Shown piece after piece: positions 34,000-44,859 of a stretch of DNA of 64,000 bases; positions within the stretch are counted from its first letter, which is position 1; each line of letters starts with the position of its first letter. The notes beneath the pieces are model-generated. The model was not told the origin of the DNA and made no database searches. It saw only the letters and a program-made list of their open reading frames with translations. Source of the DNA: Thysanoteuthis rhombus (taxonomy: Eukaryota > Mollusca > Cephalopoda > Oegopsida > Thysanoteuthidae); the NCBI GenBank assembly GCA_963457665.1, contig OY735209.1, positions 10,718,314 to 10,782,313 on the forward strand, written 5' to 3'. Both the position numbers and the translations under genes were made by a program.

Positions 34000-34383
34000 T
34001 AGGCATCAAGACAAGAGGCATCAAGACAAAAGGCATCAACCAAAAAGATAACAGTCGAGTACGGACTACGGTGAGTTACAATCGCCTTCAATCAAAAGGC
34101 ATCAGTCAAAAGGACAACACTGTAGTCCGAATATTTTAACTGAATTTGACGTTTTAAAGATTTGAGTAATTTTATTCAGTTTTTTTTGGGGGGGGTGTAA
34201 ATCAAAGTTTTTAAAAACATTAAATTGAATTACCTACCGATTACAAATTCGGTTAGAATATTCGTACTTCAGTGTTGACATTATTGACTGGTGTTTTTTG
34301 ACCGAACGTGTTTGCAATTTGCTGTAGTATGTAGTACAGTGTTGTTTTTTTAACTGATGCCTTTCGTTTTGATGCCTTTTAGC
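34000..34383. mobile_element. Foldback MITE with GGCATCA subterminal repeats
   Basis: The left end carries AGGCATCAAGACAAGAGGCA and a further AAAGGCATCAACCAAAAAG. The right end reads back as AAAAGGCATCAAAACGAAAG then GCATCAGTTAAAAAA. GGCATCA thus occurs at least four times near the left end (34001-34110) and twice inverted at the right end (34355-34382). No coding sequence: a non-autonomous foldback element. Confidence 0.6.
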
Positions 34384-34384
34384 A

Positions 34385-34575
34385 TGGATTCAATTTGCAA
34401 TGCCAGGTCAGAGGGAACATACTTGTACAAATTTTCAAGGTTGTAGCAACAAAAATGCGACCAGAAGACACGCATGCGCACACGATCAAGCAAAAAGAAA
34501 AGAATCTGTAGCCCATTTGGCTGGTTGGTCGCGTGAGTCTTTCTGTGGGGCTACTGTAATTCAGTATGATGCATA
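34385..34575 (+). repeat. CA-core dispersed repeat, copy 2
   Basis: GTTGTAGCAACAAAAATGCG, a short eroded CA core (34475-34490), ATCTGTAGCCCATTTGGCTG, GTTGGTCGCG and GGGGCTACTGTAATTCAGTA match the family seen at 17640. Confidence 0.65.
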
Positions 34576-34589
34576 ATTTTCTTACCAGT

Positions 34590-34729
34590 ATGATACATAC
34601 ACACAACATACGTACAAAAGGAACACTATGCACTCTAAAGTGCAAATTCAACTCAACTCGTGTTCGTTTCAAAGGCGTATGAATCGTATCTTCCTTAACA
34701 CACTCCTTTTCATTAAATCATATCTCTCT
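34590..34729 (+). repeat. Left flank of minisatellite, duplicated at right flank
   Basis: ACACAACATACGTACAAAAG, CTCTAAAGTGCAAATTCAA, GCGTATGAATCGTATCTTCC and a CATTAAATC end align with 36427-36550 (ACAACATACGAACAGAAG, CCCAAGTTCAAATGAGATGC, GCGTATGAATTGTATCTTCC, CGTTAAATC). The 45-bp array lies between two diverged copies of one sequence. Confidence 0.65.
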
Positions 34730-36208
34730 AGACAGAATTCAACAAAAGTGGGCCCTTCTAGCCGTTCTATCTTCAGACAGAATTCAACAAAAGTGGGCCC
34801 TTCTAGTCGTTCTTTCTCCAGACAGAATTCGACAAAAGTGGGCCCTTCTAGTCGTTCTATCTCCAGACAGAATTCAACAAAAGTGGGCCCTTCTAGTCGT
34901 TCTATCTCCAGACAGAATTCAACAAAAGTGAGCCCTTCTAGTCGTTCTTTCTCCAGACAGAATTCGACAAAAGTGGGCCCTTCTAGTCGTTCTATCTCCA
35001 GACAGAATTCAACAAAAGTGGGCCCTTCTAGCCGTTCTATCTCCAGACAGAATTCAACAAAAGTGGGCCCTTCTAGTCGTTCTATCTCCAGACAGAATTC
35101 AACAAAAGTGGGCCCTTCTAGTCGTTCTATCTCCAGACAGAATTCAACAAAAGTGGGCCCTTCTAGTCGTTCTATCTCCAGACAGAATTCAACAAAAGTG
35201 GGCCCTTCTAGTCGTTCTATCTCCAGACAGAATTCAACAAAAGTGGGCCCTTCTAGTCGTTCTATCTCCAGACAGAATTCAACAAAAGTGGGCCCTTCTA
35301 GTCGTTCTTTCTCCAGACAGAATTCGACAAAAGTGGGCCCTTCTAGTCGTTCTATCTCCAGACAGAATTCAACAAAAGTGGGCCCTTCTAGTCGTTCTAT
35401 CTCCAGACAGAATTCAACAAAAGTGAGCCCTTCTAGTCGTTCTTTCTCCAGACAGAATTCGACAAAAGTGGGCCCTTCTAGTCGTTCTATCTCCAGACAG
35501 AATTCAACAAAAGTGGGCCCTTCTAGTCGTTCTATCTCCAGACAGAATTCAACAAAAGTGGGCCCTTCTAGTCGTTCTATCTCCAGACAGAATTCAACAA
35601 AAGTGGGCCCTTCTAGTCGTTCTATCTCCAGACAGAATTCGACAAAAGTGGGCCCTTCTAGTCGTTCTATCTCCAGACAGAATTCAACAAAAGTGGGCCC
35701 TTCTAGTCGTTCTTTCTCCAGACAGAATTCGACAAAAGTGGGCCCTTCTAGTCGTTCTATCTCCAGACAGAATTCAACAAAAGTGGGCCCTTCTAGTCGT
35801 TCTATCTCCAGACAGAATTCAACAAAAGTGAGCCCTTCTAGTCGTTCTTTCTCCAGACAGAATTCGACAAAAGTGGGCCCTTCTAGTCGTTCTATCTCCA
35901 GACAGAATTCAACAAAAGTGGGCCCTTCTAGCCGTTCTATCTCCAGACAGAATTCAACAAAAGTGGGCCCTTCTAGTCGTTCTTTCTCCAGACAGAATTC
36001 GACAAAAGTGGGCCCTTCTAGTCGTTCTATCTCCAGACAGAATTCAACAAAAGTGGGCCCTTCTAGTCGTTCTATCTCCAGACAGAATTCAACAAAAGTG
36101 AGCCCTTCTAGTCGTTCTGTCTCCAGACAGAATTCAACAAAAGTGAACCCTTGTAGCTGTCCTGGCTCCAGACAGAATTGAACAAAAGTGGATCCTTCCA
36201 GTCGTTTA
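34730..36208. repeat. 45-bp minisatellite, 32 units plus a partial
   Basis: The unit starts AGACAGAATTCAACAAAAGT and ends GTTCTATCTCC, length exactly 45 bp throughout with no indels. Because 45 is divisible by 3, both strands stay open: plus reads RQNSTKVGPSSRSIS per unit, minus reads FVEFCLEIERLEGPT. Variants are G or S at residue 8 and I, F or V at residue 14. A four-unit block (G-F, G-I, G-I, S-F/V) recurs at units 2-5, 13-16, 22-25 and 28-31, evidence of unequal exchange. The last units are the most diverged. No flanking exon or signal peptide supports a protein; a basic Ser-rich repeat protein cannot be excluded. Confidence 0.9.
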
Positions 36209-36353
36209 ATCATGGTCAGTTTGGGCACTTGAACTTTCACAAAATATAAATGTGATCATATCCTATTTGACTGAAAGATTTCGAATTTATTTCCCGGTAT
36301 CTCAAAAAAGAAGAAAGAAACAAGATCGTTATATTTTGTATTGCATTGAAACG

Positions 36354-36357
<4 letters not shown>

Positions 36358-36402
<45 letters not shown>

Positions 36403-36428
36403 GTGTGTGTGTTTGTGTGTGTGTGTAC
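36358..36428. repeat. (TA)n(GT)n microsatellite
   Basis: About 40 bp TA then GT-rich repeats, bordering the right flank copy. Confidence 0.95.
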
Positions 36429-36565
36429 AACATACGAACAGAAGGAACTCTTGACACTCCCAAGTTCAAATGAGATGCGTTGAACGTACTCATCGTACTG
36501 TACGCGTATGAATTGTATCTTCCCTAACACCCCCCCTCTCGTTAAATCTCTGTGGTCGTTTTCCA
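36421..36565 (+). repeat. Right flank copy of the minisatellite locus
   Basis: Second copy of the flank at 34590-34729, with a GT microsatellite where the left copy has TACACACAA. Confidence 0.6.
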
Positions 36566-37145
36566 ACCAAGCCCGGGATACAATTACTGTTATAATTCAA
36601 TTGTTCAACAAATAAATTATTGATGGAAATAGTGTTAATAAGACTTTTAGGTATAATCATATTTCTAATTTCAATCATCACATTGTCACCAGTATTTTTC
36701 TTGCGTTTTATTCATTCATTTATTTATTGTGAACCTGTGACCCAGTCAGCAGGTTCCTGCGACTTGATAATGAGTCGGGGCCCGTACTTTGAAGAACCTT
36801 GGTCTAAACCACGTAACAGACTTTTAAACTTCATTATTGGTATTACTATGCACCGATTCATTCGAACATATGTCCTTGTCTTGGCTGCTATAATCACGAC
36901 ATTTCGATCGCTGCACCCTTCGACCAATTTCAGAGGCTTGTTGTATTCGGTAGTGTTCCCGGGGTTTCGAACTGTCCATTCTAAGAGATACATCGGACAA
37001 AATTAGACCATTTGGCAAAGTTAATGTTCTTCATGTCTGTAGACAATCGGTATAGCTAGGGGCACAGGAACACAACAGTTGCCAATACAAAGAAATCTCG
37101 TTCAAAATTGATAAGGGAAAGACTTCATCACAGAATTCAAATAAC
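36566..37145. other. Intergenic with hAT-like end
   Basis: At 36770-36815 the minus strand reads TAGACCAAGGTTCTTCAAAG then TACGGGCC, a hAT-MITE-like terminus. No intact element or gene is resolved; frames on both strands overlap at 36620-37018. Confidence 0.4.
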
Positions 37146-37170
37146 TCAAGACTACTACTACTACTACTAC

Positions 37171-37212
<42 letters not shown>

Positions 37213-38291
37213 GTTAAGAGAAAAGAAGATGGCAGGGGGGGCTCATCAGCATAGAAGACTGTGTCCAGAGAGCTAAAGTAGTCCTAGAAAGGTATGTGAA
37301 GAAATCATAAAGAGCGCGAGAGATAGTGCAACAAGCAATAAAGTAGAAAACAATGGAACGGTACAGCAAACAAGAAAAGAAAGATGAGAAGAGAAAAAAT
37401 TGTACGGCGACTTTAAAAGACTGATGCAAGATGTAGCAGATGAGAAATCATGGACGTGGTTACGAAAAGGGGACCTTAAGAGAGAAACGGAATCGCTCAT
37501 CATGGCAGCCCAAAACAAAAGCATAAGGACAAACTACAAAAAAACAAAAATCGACAGAACACAGACAAACAGCAAATGCTGCATGTGCGGTGAAAGAGAT
37601 GAGACAGTAAACCACATAACTAGTGAATGTAGCCAGCTCGCCCAGAAGGAGTATAAGCATAGACACGATAGAGTAGCAACGATGATACACTGGGAACTAA
37701 GCAAACAAATGGGATTCAACCATGTGGCAAGAAGACCGGACTTAGTAATAGTAGACAAAAAAAAGGAAGGCCAGCCAAATAGTAGACGTGGCTGTACCTG
37801 CAGACCATAGAGTAAAAAAGAAGGAGAGTGAAAAACGGGAAAAATACCAGGACCTAGCAAGAGAGTTAAGGAAGATGTGGAACATGAAAACCAGGGTAGT
37901 ACCGGTCATAGTGGGCGCAATAGGAACAGTCCCCAAAATGCAGAAGGTGAGACTGGAGGAGATCGGGATTAGGGGAAGGATTGAGACCGTACAGACCACA
38001 GCACTACTGGGAACTGCACGGATACTGAGGAAGGTGCTAGAGATATAATTACTGCAACGAATCGTAGCTCTGTCATGATATGCGAAAGAGAGAGGAGACA
38101 TTAGCTGAAGACCTGAGAAGACTTATTGTCACTCAGCCTTCAGCGATAACCACTGGGCAACCGGTGTGAAACTGTAAATCGCAGAATTACTGCGACCTAT
38201 GAGTACTAGGAGAGGAGGGCTGGAGACTTGAAGAGACTTGCTGTCACTCAAACTCTAGCGGTTACCACCAGGCAACTGGTGTGAGATTCCA

Positions 38292-38375
<84 letters not shown>
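37146..38375 (+). pseudogene. LINE reverse transcriptase C-terminal region with 3' tail
   Basis: 3' end of a non-LTR retrotransposon. RWQGGLISIEDCVQRAK (from about 37228), then SWTWLRKGDLKRETESLI, a zinc-knuckle block CCMCGERDETVNHITSEC (37577-37630), then KEYKHRHDRVATMIHWELSK: the typical C-terminus of a LINE family common in invertebrates. The KWYEHQPE..V.E...ILWDFTIQTD stretch, expected between the HWE.C block and ARRPD, is missing, an in-frame loss of about 30 codons. After VIVDK a frameshift (37758-37790) moves the frame to VDVAVPADHRV ... KYQDLARELRKMW ... ARILRKVLEI, stop near 38048. The 3' UTR holds a doubled block (38112-38180 and 38226-38293: TGTCACTC..., AACTGGTGTGAGATTCC) and ends in (AAT)n. 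The (ACT)n(AAT)n at 37146-37211 lies upstream. Confidence 0.85.
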
Positions 38376-38648
38376 CCATAGATAGATAGATGTATAGAAA
38401 ACATAGAATATAGTACAAAGAATCATAAGTGAAAGGTGATGACCTGTCAATAGATTTTCACCCAGTTTAAGCATTACATCTCTGTGCCTGAATCGATTGA
38501 TGTGTCGTGTCTATGAGACGAGATCCCAGGATTTGGGGTGTAAAGTAGAGGTTCATTAGAAGCTACCTCTTTATTCCAAATTTATCCTACTTACTTCCGT
38601 TAGGCTGGAAGAGAGGATCAGTCTAAAACGTTGCGATAAAAGGCAAGA

Positions 38649-38706
38649 AGAAGAAGAAGAAGAAGAAGAAGAAGAAGAAGAAGAAGAAGAAGAAGAAGAA
38701 GAAGAC
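38649..38706. repeat. (AAG)n microsatellite
   Basis: About 19 AAG units directly after GTTGCGATAAAAGGC, a SINE-E-like tail motif. Confidence 0.95.
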
Positions 38707-38827
38707 TAGTGAAAAGTTGTTCAGAATGATACGTCATCTCAGAATTCCAGAAACTTGAAATTATTGACAATTATTATTATTATCTGCACTTGTTTACCCG
38801 CAGCGGCATTTATGAAATGTATGGAAA

Positions 38828-39172
38828 CATGTTGCATTTTATATACGTAGATAATAGAGATTTGCAATGCGATTAGCTGGGAGTATAGCCTCCTATACAC
38901 ATTGCATTTTATAAACGTAGATAATAAAGATTTGTATTGCAGTGAGTATTGAGAATAGTCTTCTATACACATTGTATTTTATGTACGTAGATAAGAAAGA
39001 TTTGCATATCTGTGACATTTGGAGAACAGCCTTCTATACACATCGTATTTTATATGCGTAGATAAGAAAGATTTGCATATCTGTGACATTTGGAGAACAG
39101 CCTTCTATACACATTTCATCTTATATACGTGGATAATAGAAATTTGCATTGCAGTGAGCTTGGGAAATAGCG
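38828..39172 (+). repeat. 70-bp tandem array, about 4.8 units
   Basis: Each unit reads CATTGCATTTTATATACGTA, GATAATAGAGATTTGCA, a variable centre, and CTTCTATACA. Units 3 and 4 are almost identical (GATAAGAAAGATTTGCATAT), the outer units more diverged, as expected of recent central amplification. Confidence 0.85.
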
Positions 39173-41094
39173 TTATGTTGCCTTCAAAAGCATTTTCATT
39201 ATTTTTTTGTTTTTGTTTTCATTACTTCTTTTTTTTTTATTGTCAAACTCACGGTGAATAAGAGAGAGAGAGAGAGAGAGAACAGGAGAAGAAAGAGTGA
39301 TTCCGTGACGTAATCTCATGCCAAATCGTGCTTCTGAGTTTTCAGTATTTTATTTTTAATTTTTTGTAAACATTGATTTTTTTTCTTATGAAAAATATAA
39401 TTTTTATATAATAACAAGTATATGCATTTTATTCATTTTTTTCTTTCAATGAAAACTACCTTGTTATTAAAGATGCCATTCAAACAGTTTATATGATGAT
39501 ATAACCATCGAACGAAATAAAAACGTAAGAATTTTGAAAAGGTAGGTATTTGTCTGACTTTGTTATTTATGATTATGAATAAATCTAAAAATTTCTGTAG
39601 GGTTTTGTGGCTCAATTGTCCAGGGTGTTCTGCTAGACATCAGTAGATTTGGGGATCAAATCTGGGCGCAAAACACTTTTCCTTGCTTTCGAGGTCAGTG
39701 GTGGATTAACCTTTTGGCTGAGTAAGCCTTTCCTTTCTGGTTTGCTTTCGACACCAGTGGCGGATTAACCACTAGGCGGATTAACCATTGGGCAGAGTAG
39801 GCTTTTTCTTTGTATTTTTTCGTCAAACTAAGTTTTGACTTTTCCCGTGTAAAAATGACCAATGACAATAATCAGAAGAAAAACAAGTGACATTATGCAC
39901 GAGTAACAGTGACGTTCCCCCAAACTGATGACGAATTCACTCCCACTTCTAAAGCCCAAACTCATGTTGACTTGTTCTGCTAGAGTTATCAAATCCCATT
40001 GACTGGAAACTGTTAATAAAGGAGTCGAAATGAGACGCATAGTTTGGGAATGGTATTGTATGGAGAAATTAACTCTGTTTCGTTTACTTTTTAGATTTTA
40101 ATAAAACTAGGGAGTTCGACCTTGTTATTCTTTGAATTCCACTTGAAATCTACTTTATGACGTCAGGTTCGCCCCTGAGTGTGACTGAACACAAAACACA
40201 TTGTTAATTATCAAATTGTGTGGAGTTCTCGGGCGTGAGTGCACCCATTACAGTGGGCAGAATGACTTGACTGTTGTCAACAGGAAGAATATCAGGATGT
40301 TAGATAAAGGATTGCTAATGATGTCACTTGGTTAATTTTAAATCACAGAATCATATGTTCCGAGAAGGTTACTATTTCCCCAGACGGATATATTTTGCGG
40401 AGTGTCAAAGTTAACTGCGTTTATCCAGATGTTAATTGATTATAACTACTATAATAAAAGTTCTGTGCCTCACCCGAAAAAAAGAAAGAAAGAATTAGTT
40501 CCGTCTTTAACAGGAATTTAAAGTTAAACATGGTTATTTGATACGATTATAAATTCTAATTCTTAAAAGAAAATTCCCAAGTGATGAGCTCATTGGATTT
40601 TTTTTTTTCGTTGAGATGGGGAGCACTGGCTGCTGGTTTATGAATCCCGGCCTGTGAATTTTCAAATCTACGAATTCCTGTCTGAAGAACTGACAGAAGA
40701 ATGCCTTTCAACTCTCTGTACAATTCCAACGCTAAAACAGTGTCAACATGACAAACAAAGAATTTACAAAATTTTAGCAATCTGGGTCTTATACGACAGA
40801 CCAACACGAAAAGGGCAATTTAGACTTTTCCCGTTTCAAAATGGTTGCCTCTCCAGCTGTAGGGTGTCAGGCGCTGATGGCGAATTTAAAATCAATGGAG
40901 CAGACAATAATCTTAACTCAAACCCTAAAAACACTATCCCTGACCCTATAAATACTAACCCTAACACTGATCTTAAAAAAACTAACCCTGCAGCTGGAGT
41001 GGAGGTCATTTAGGAACGGGAAAGATAAAAACAGCTGTGGAAAACTGCATATTTCCAGCTTATATGCAGATCAAATCAAAAAAGGTATTTACTA
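39173..41094. other. Intergenic with SINE relics and telomere-like tract
   Basis: (GA)n at 39260-39283. A tRNA-like head at 39605-39670 (TGGCTCAATTGTCCAGGG, GGGATCAAATCTGG) is followed by a GTGGCGGATTAACC duplication (39700-39800). ACCCTAAA / AACCCTAACAC-like units occur at 40918-40990. The frame at 40654-41013 is not supported as a gene. Confidence 0.45.
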
Positions 41095-41365
41095 CGTGTA
41101 GGTCACCCAGTGAAGATCGAAGTCGGTTAACCATCGTACCGATGGTTAGGTAGCCAATAACTGTGTATAAAACTTATATATCTAACTGGAGCAAGGTCAC
41201 ATAGTAATAAGGGTCTGCTAAACAAACTCACCAGTCGTTATCTGACGGTGAGGCGCCCAATGATTAAATACAAGGTCACAAGCCTAGGGTACCCGGTGAG
41301 GATTGACTCCCTACTAATTATCTGCTAGGCTAGTTTGCTAACCATAACTCCGTGTCGAGGCCGAC
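41095..41365 (-). mobile_element. SINE-A fragments in tandem
   Basis: On the minus strand the right-hand unit starts CGGAGTTATGGTTAGCAAAC (A-box-like), TAGCCTAGCAGATAATTAGT, AGGGAGTCAATCCTCACCGG (B-box-like). A GTCACCCAGTGAAGATCGAA fragment at 41101 is a second unit. AAGGTCACAAG and AAGGTCACATAG mark body parts. Confidence 0.5.
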
Positions 41366-41639
41366 TTTGATTTGAGAAAATAAAGAAAATGTGAACAGCG
41401 TCGTGGCTAAAATGGGCGTTTTCCAGGGGTTTAAGTTCGAGATCTGGTAAACCGTTTGGATTTTGAATACAGATTTTCCAAGTGTGTAGGCCCTCCGTTC
41501 TTGGAAAACTACCGTAACGCAATCTTCCTTATAATCTCATTTTTGTGTTACATTAAAATAAGGTAAGTAAAATATTGAGAAGAGAAAGCTTTAAAATAAG
41601 TATCCCCCGTTTTTAAAAGTTCACTTTACGTCACTTTCT
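41366..41639. other. Intergenic, no gene recognised
   Basis: No supported feature. Confidence 0.4.
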
Positions 41640-41683
41640 AGAGCTCAACCTTTTTTGGAGTGAACAGTTATAGATGCAGCGCG

Positions 41684-41750
<67 letters not shown>

Positions 41751-42260
41751 ACCCCAGGTTCTTGTACCAATCTCCGAAGACTCAACCTAACATACCGTAA
41801 TCACTACTTTTGGTTCTAGTAACGCTCCAAAAATGTTCCCATATAAGTTAATGGTAATTGCTTCTTTGTTTTACAACATTTCGACCCACGAAAGGTTCTT
41901 ATAGAAACTACTTTCGGATACCGAGAAAAAGCTGTACAGGTACCCACGCTTTTCGTAATCTTGCTTTACGCCAATTCACATTTACAGAAGACCCCAAGCC
42001 ACCAGAGCTTTGAACTATGTCTGTGAGCATCAGTGTTTCATCTCAATTTATTTTGTACATCTGTTAGCGAAATGTTTCCCAAGGTATCAGAGAATCCTAA
42101 GAGAGCTCGTGAGAGTGTTAAAACTAGCAGACATGGAAGAAGTTTATTTTTCGGGTCTTGGAACACTCAAAAAAATGTTCCCATATCAATTAATGGTAAT
42201 TTCTCTTTAGCTTTACACCATTTCGACTTACGAAAGGTTTCTTAGGAATACTCTATTTCC
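41640..42260 (+). repeat. CT-core repeats, full copy plus partial copy
   Basis: A full copy at 41640-41960 with a 60-bp (CT)n core (41687-41746), CTCAACCTAACATACCGTAA, AAAAATGTTCCCATATAAGT, ACATTTCGACCCACGAAAGG and CTTTCGGATACCGAG. A second tail (AAAAAATGTTCCCATATCAA, CACCATTTCGACTTACGAAA) follows at 42165-42245, so two elements are in tandem. Confidence 0.75.
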
Positions 42261-43504
42261 GGAGAGCGTGAGGAACCTATAATGTGAAAATAGAAAACTA
42301 AAGAATCAATGAAAATGACCAAATATGATTAATTTATTCAAAATAAACTTCAAGCTTAGTAACAATCGAGAAAGGGGGATGGACGAATACCTTCACACTC
42401 CAGTACACATGACAGCAGTTTTACAAACATGAAAAAAATTCGCGAATAAACGTGAAAAACGCCAACACGCACTAAAAAAAAACTTAGCCCTTTTATGGCC
42501 TTTTTAAAACATTAAAATGTGCGAAATGTGCAAAATTGGCGACACTTCATGACGAGTAGTTTGGTTTTTTCTGTTTTTTTTGGGGGGGGTGAAGACAAAC
42601 CTTTTGAATATCTTGAGGCTCACAGCCTGTAAAAGATGACATAGCTTTGAAAAAATATTACACTATTCAGCGAAACGGGGAAACGACTACTACAAGAAAA
42701 AAAATTAGAAATTGGTTCCACAGGGCAGTCGGCTGCAAGAGCAACCACAATGTCTATTGTGTTGTCTTATCCTGATGAAGAAAGAGGTTACATTCAATAA
42801 TAAGACGCCATTAATTTTCGGAGTATTAATCTGACACAGAAACAAAATTATACGATTACACATTTCTCAGAAAGTTTATCGGCCATACTCTTAGGATAAA
42901 AAAAATAGCTGTCGTTTTCACAGTATTTATCAGGGATACGCACAAGATGGAAAGATGTCCATCATTTTCACAGAATTTATTTTGCATACACACAAGATGA
43001 TAAGAAATCCGTCTTCTTCACAGAATCCATATAGTTTTCAGAATACTTGAGGGGCATACACAATACTACATAAACATGGTCTTTTTTTTTTTTTTAGTTA
43101 TAACTAAAAGCATTCACTTGATCCCTCGGTAATAGCTGTAGACATCGGGGCGTTCATCTGACCTTACTTCTCTTGCTGCAATACGGAGGTGCTTTCTGAG
43201 AGACGGGTCCCTGGGTTACCAGGCTATGATTTACTTTTAGGTTACGTGACCGAAGGGGAGGCACGCTAGGATTTCGCACTGTTCAGGGGAAATCGCTTCT
43301 GAAACTTTGAACGATGATATCAAGTGAGATGAATTTATATATCTATTGAAATTAACCAGTTATTTTTAACTGCTTGTCTTGGTGTTGAAGACTGGATATT
43401 CGACGCCAGCAATCGAAACAGGGTTGCGCTCATAACGAAAATTACATGAATATCCGTCCCTCGCATAAATGATTCACCTTTACTCACGCGTGTGCCAGAA
43501 CTAA
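42261..43504. other. Intergenic with a short degenerate tandem repeat
   Basis: At 42908-43065 about three units of some 52 bp share TTTTCACAGnATTTAT and GCATACACACAAGATG. The GGCGACACTT at 42538 may be a decayed hAT-MITE end. No gene. Confidence 0.45.
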
Positions 43505-43742
43505 TTATAAAAAAAAAATATTTTATCTAAAATTATCTTTTAAAAAAAATGGATATTTTATCTGGAATGATCGAAATAATACCAGTGCAAGATCTGCGCA
43601 TTGTCGGTCAAAAATTACCCCAGAGCCCCAAAGGAGCACATTTTGAAGGGGAAAAAAGTTTTTGCAAGGTGCCTAGTGGTATACTCACGCAAATTTCAAA
43701 CATTGTTGCTCAAAAAAATGTCACAGGAGCGTCCACACACAC

Positions 43743-43781
<39 letters not shown>

Positions 43782-43915
43782 CTCTCACACACACACACGC
43801 CAACTGACGACCAAAGGGAGAAAGATCCGCAGCCCACTTGGCTGGTTGATCGGACGGGCCATTTTGGGGGCTTCGTCAATTCAAGATACTCTGCATATTA
43901 TAACAGCGAATAACC
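43505..43915 (+). repeat. CA-core dispersed repeat, longest copy
   Basis: Lead AAATAATACCAGTGCAAGAT, AACATTGTTGCTCAAAAAAA, (CA)n at 43736-43797, AGATCCGCAGCCCACTTGGC, TGGTTGATCGG and GGGGGCTTCGTCAATTCAAG. The open frames across it are incidental. Confidence 0.7.
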
Positions 43916-44157
43916 ATTGATTCAATCTTGTAATCGTACATGATACTCTTATTATATAACATATATACATAGGTATATCGATAGGTCTGCAGCCAAATGG
44001 TAGAAAAAAGGGCTCCATCTATGGACGATTCTCAGATACACTAACCCCGGACTTACACTCGCTTGTCTGGAAACAAAGTGAAAAAAAAAGTGACTGTTTA
44101 ATCTATCCATCTCTGCTTTAATAAATGCAAAGTAAAAATAGATAAACATGGGTGCTT
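43916..44157. other. Intergenic, no gene recognised
   Basis: No supported feature. Confidence 0.4.
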
Positions 44158-44313
44158 ACCCTGGCGCGGTGGTCACCAAAGCGATCTGAGAGACCAATTC
44201 GTTAGTGTAGTGAATTTGATCATCACATGGTGCCCCATTTTTGTGGTCTTGTGTCAGAGTAAGCTAAGCTTAGTAAATGATTAGTAAGCCTGCATCTTGA
44301 CTAAAATAGTTAC

Positions 44314-44393
<80 letters not shown>

Positions 44394-44520
44394 GTGTGTG
44401 TGTGTGTGTGTTAATACCAGTGCCAGAGATCGTTGTTCGATTTAGGTAGGAGTTTACTGATTTTCTAAGCAGGTAAACCCCTTGCTAGAAGATTGGTGCA
44501 AGACAATCTTTCGGCTTTAA
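44158..44520 (+). mobile_element. SINE-A with TA tail, then module M
   Basis: SINE-A runs from GGCGCGGTGGTCACC through GTGAATTTGATCATCACATG, GTGGTCTTGTGTCAGAGTAA and GCTAAGCTTAGTAAATGATT to CTAAAATAGTTACGTG. It then passes into (TA)n(TG)n (44318-44410) and module M: GCCAGAGATCG, GTTTACTGATTTTCTAAGCA, AGATTGGTGCAAGACAATCT. This is the best-preserved SINE-A end in the window. Confidence 0.7.
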
Positions 44521-44859
44521 TTTGATTTGATGAAACAGTGACTTTGACGCACAAATACTATACTCTCATTCTCTGCCAGTGTTGCCCTTTTCTTTTTCGC
44601 TGTGTATCCCACTTGACTTTTGGTGTGACATGTCATGGTCCAGCGGAGATTATAGCTAGCATATTTTCGGAACAAAAAGAATGTCAATAAAAATGCACCT
44701 TTATTTTCCAATTTAAAAGTATTTAATAAAATGAAAAAACGGAAATTGCATCATGCATAGCAATAATGATAAACAGAAAAAAATTTGGAAGCTCATCTTT
44801 ATGGTATTTCCTCGTGAGACATAACACAAAACAATTTCCACGTGTAAAAATAGCTTAAA

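Noticed and set aside
34730..36208. CRISPR-like regular repeats
   Set aside because: Units are contiguous with no spacers and the context is eukaryotic.
34628..36240. Two overlapping 517- and 523-codon open frames on opposite strands
   Set aside because: Both are generated by a 45-bp unit lacking stops in these frames. Neither has a supported start, flanking exon or known domain, so it is annotated as a minisatellite, with the coding possibility kept as a finding.
40654..41013. 119-codon plus-strand frame
   Set aside because: The end is ACCCTAA-like repeat translation (NPNTN); no domain or splice site.
43549..43920. 123-codon plus-strand frame
   Set aside because: Lies entirely within a CA-core dispersed repeat with other genomic copies.
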